A stretch of DNA of 41,678 nucleotides from an uncultured Eubacteriales bacterium (lineage in GTDB: Bacteria > Bacillota > Clostridia > Lachnospirales > Lachnospiraceae), in NCBI GenBank assembly GCA_900548855.1, contig URMF01000033.1:1-41678 (forward strand). Reading direction: 5' to 3'. The notes below the pieces were generated by a model. The model was not told where the DNA came from. It ran no database searches and was given only the letters and a program-made list of their open reading frames with translations. The position numbers were made by a program, and so were the translations under genes. Below are positions 40,367-41,678 of this stretch, in pieces. Numbering within the stretch: position 1 is the stretch's first letter; each line of letters opens with the position of its first letter.

Positions 40367-41671
40367 ATGCAAAAAATCAGTCAGCTTGCTGCCACGGGGC
40401 AGATCCTGCTTCTTCTGGGGACACATCTGTATTTTACATTTCGTCTGCGGTTTATCCAGCGTAAGATCCCATGTGGGATCAGGCTTAGTTTTTCCGGGAA
40501 AAATAATACTTCCTACTCGGCACTTGCGACAGCGTTGGCGGCGACGATCGGGACGGGAAATATTATCGGTATCTCCACGGCGATCGCAGTCGGCGGGGCA
40601 GGTGCGGTGTTCTGGTGCTGGATCACCGGTGTGCTTGGAATTGCAACCTGTTATGGAGAATGTTTTTTGTCCATGAAATACCGCAAAACGGAAAAAGATG
40701 GAAAGAGGATCGGCGGTCCGATGTATGTGTTGGAGAGAGGCATGCAGCAGAAAGGACTTGCGGTCTTATTTTCTGTGTTTACGATATTAGCGTCGCTTGG
40801 GATCGGCAGCAGTGTGCAGGCACATTCGATCAGTGCGGCGGTAACGGAACAGATACCGGTATCGCCGCATATCATCGGCATGGCAGCGGGGGTGCTTGCG
40901 GGGAAGGTGATCATCGGTGGCAGCCGGCAGATTGGAAAAGTATGTACCTGGCTGGTTCCTGTGATGAGTGCATTTTATTTAGGCGGATGTATTTTTATCC
41001 TGATGAAAAATTATACGGTGATCCCGGAGGCAGTAAAAATGATCGTGACCTCTGCGTTTGTGCCGGAGGCTGCCGCAGGGGGGGTGGTTGGGACAACGGT
41101 GATGGCGGGGTTAAGAACCGGGATTTCCAGAGGGCTTTTTACAAATGAGGCGGGACTTGGCTCAATTCCAATGGCAGCGGCGACGGCGCAGCATGCATCA
41201 CCGAGGGATCAGGCTCTTGTCTCCATGACAGGGCCTTTTTGGGATACGGTCGTCATGTGTGCAATCACAGGAATTGCTTCGGTTTCAAGTATGATTGCCC
41301 ATCCGGGCAATTATGCGGGGGTGCCGGGGGAGCGGATGTGTTTTGCCGTATTCCGGGAACTGCCGGTGTGGGGCGATGAGATGCTGTCGGTTTCATTGGT
41401 CTTGTTTGCGTTTGCGACGATCATCGGATGGAATGTCTATGGCGAGTGCGCCGTGCGGTATCTGTTTGGGGAAAAGGGTGTCCGCATTTACCAGGTCGTT
41501 TATATGATGTGCGTTTATTTCGGCGCAGTGATTACTCTTGATGTGGTGTGGGGCATTTCGGATTTGTTTAATTTTCTGATGGCAGTGCCAAATCTGATCT
41601 GTCTTTTGGGACTGCGCCGGGAAATTGAAATAAAAGAGTTACTGTTCACAGGCAGGCATTTTCTGAACTGA
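40367..41671 (+). CDS. AGCS-family sodium:amino-acid symporter
   Basis: This is a 434-residue protein with about 10-11 membrane helices. It has the AGCS signatures ALATALAATIGTGNIIGIST, GGPMYVLERGM, GSSVQAHSI and RGLFTNEAGLGSIPMAAATA, and ends in a cytoplasmic tail. It imports alanine/glycine-type amino acids with Na+. The annotated ATG has no proper ribosome binding site (only AGTGTG), and the start lies just after a strong hairpin; a start slightly further downstream cannot be excluded. It ends seven bases before the window edge. Confidence 0.9.
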   Translation: MQKISQLAATGQILLLLGTHLYFTFRLRFIQRKIPCGIRLSFSGKNNTSYSALATALAATIGTGNIIGISTAIAVGGAGAVFWCWITGVLGIATCYGECFLSMKYRKTEKDGKRIGGPMYVLERGMQQKGLAVLFSVFTILASLGIGSSVQAHSISAAVTEQIPVSPHIIGMAAGVLAGKVIIGGSRQIGKVCTWLVPVMSAFYLGGCIFILMKNYTVIPEAVKMIVTSAFVPEAAAGGVVGTTVMAGLRTGISRGLFTNEAGLGSIPMAAATAQHASPRDQALVSMTGPFWDTVVMCAITGIASVSSMIAHPGNYAGVPGERMCFAVFRELPVWGDEMLSVSLVLFAFATIIGWNVYGECAVRYLFGEKGVRIYQVVYMMCVYFGAVITLDVVWGISDLFNFLMAVPNLICLLGLRREIEIKELLFTGRHFLN

Positions 41672-41678
41672 AAATGCC

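Noticed and set aside
1..41678. CRISPR array
   Set aside because: No series of regularly spaced identical short repeats with spacers and no cas-like genes were seen; the only serial repeats are the IS21 terminal units.
1..41678. tRNA gene as attachment site of the element
   Set aside because: No cloverleaf with a T-loop GTTCGA-type sequence was found near the recombinases; the element end lies inside a flavodoxin gene.

Overview
The window reads as a chromosomal segment of a Gram-positive anaerobic gut bacterium, most likely a Lachnospiraceae (Clostridia). The evidence is strong AGGAGG-type ribosome binding sites, AT-rich accessory DNA, tandem large serine recombinases, MobC/RepA-type mobilisation genes, and small VgrG-like/Rhs toxin islands of a kind common in that family. 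This is inference from gene content. No rRNA or tRNA gene was seen.

Bases 1-10,620 are a polymorphic-toxin island. Seven toxin C-termini, or remnants of them, alternate with immunity-like genes: a GHH-signature HNH nuclease, a protein with clan-CD-peptidase-like His/Cys motifs, a PoNe-type PD-(D/E)xK nuclease with a PoNi (DUF1910/DUF1911) partner, a toxin tail with a DUF6572 partner, a frameshifted GH-E nuclease, another unknown tail, and an Rhs core ending in an ADP-ribosyltransferase-like domain. Three copies of a glycine-rich membrane 'pretoxin' module and a VgrG-like spike fragment suggest these are orphan tips that recombine onto a spike protein encoded upstream of the window.

An IS21-family element (11,051-13,649, istA/istB) follows, then a small membrane protein and a secreted beta-rich protein. 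Bases 14,982-24,000 look like the right part of an integrative element. They hold three small XRE-type regulators, a Spo0A-C-like small protein, a long leader without clear genes, two resolvase-like proteins that lack the catalytic serine, a MazF-type toxin and three tandem large serine recombinases. The element ends against the 3' half of a flavodoxin gene. The flavodoxin 5' half is not in the window, so the element may extend left through the toxin island.

After the flavodoxin remnant come a flavin-reductase-fold gene and a carboxymuconolactone decarboxylase-cupin fusion. A second, degraded mobilisation module follows (MobC-like, structured DNA, short RepA_N, MobC, small proteins; about 26.0-28.3 kb).

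Bases 28.5-34.9 kb form a coherent gallotannin/gallate locus. It holds a UbiD-type gallate decarboxylase (lpdC-like), a UbiX-type flavin prenyltransferase (lpdB-like), an LpdD-like protein, a convergent LysR regulator, and a divergent GPH-family transporter with a subtype B tannase whose catalytic residues all match. The tannase would release gallate from esters, and the prFMN-dependent decarboxylase would convert it to pyrogallol. The LysR-transporter gap carries an ATTC-N11-GAAT box directly against a sigma-A-like promoter.

The right end (34.9-41.7 kb) mixes intact genes (GNAT, J-domain protein, histidine phosphatase, FUSC-like membrane protein, AGCS symporter) with genes shortened by deletions (histidine kinase, LacI regulator, ABC ATPase, ABC permease).
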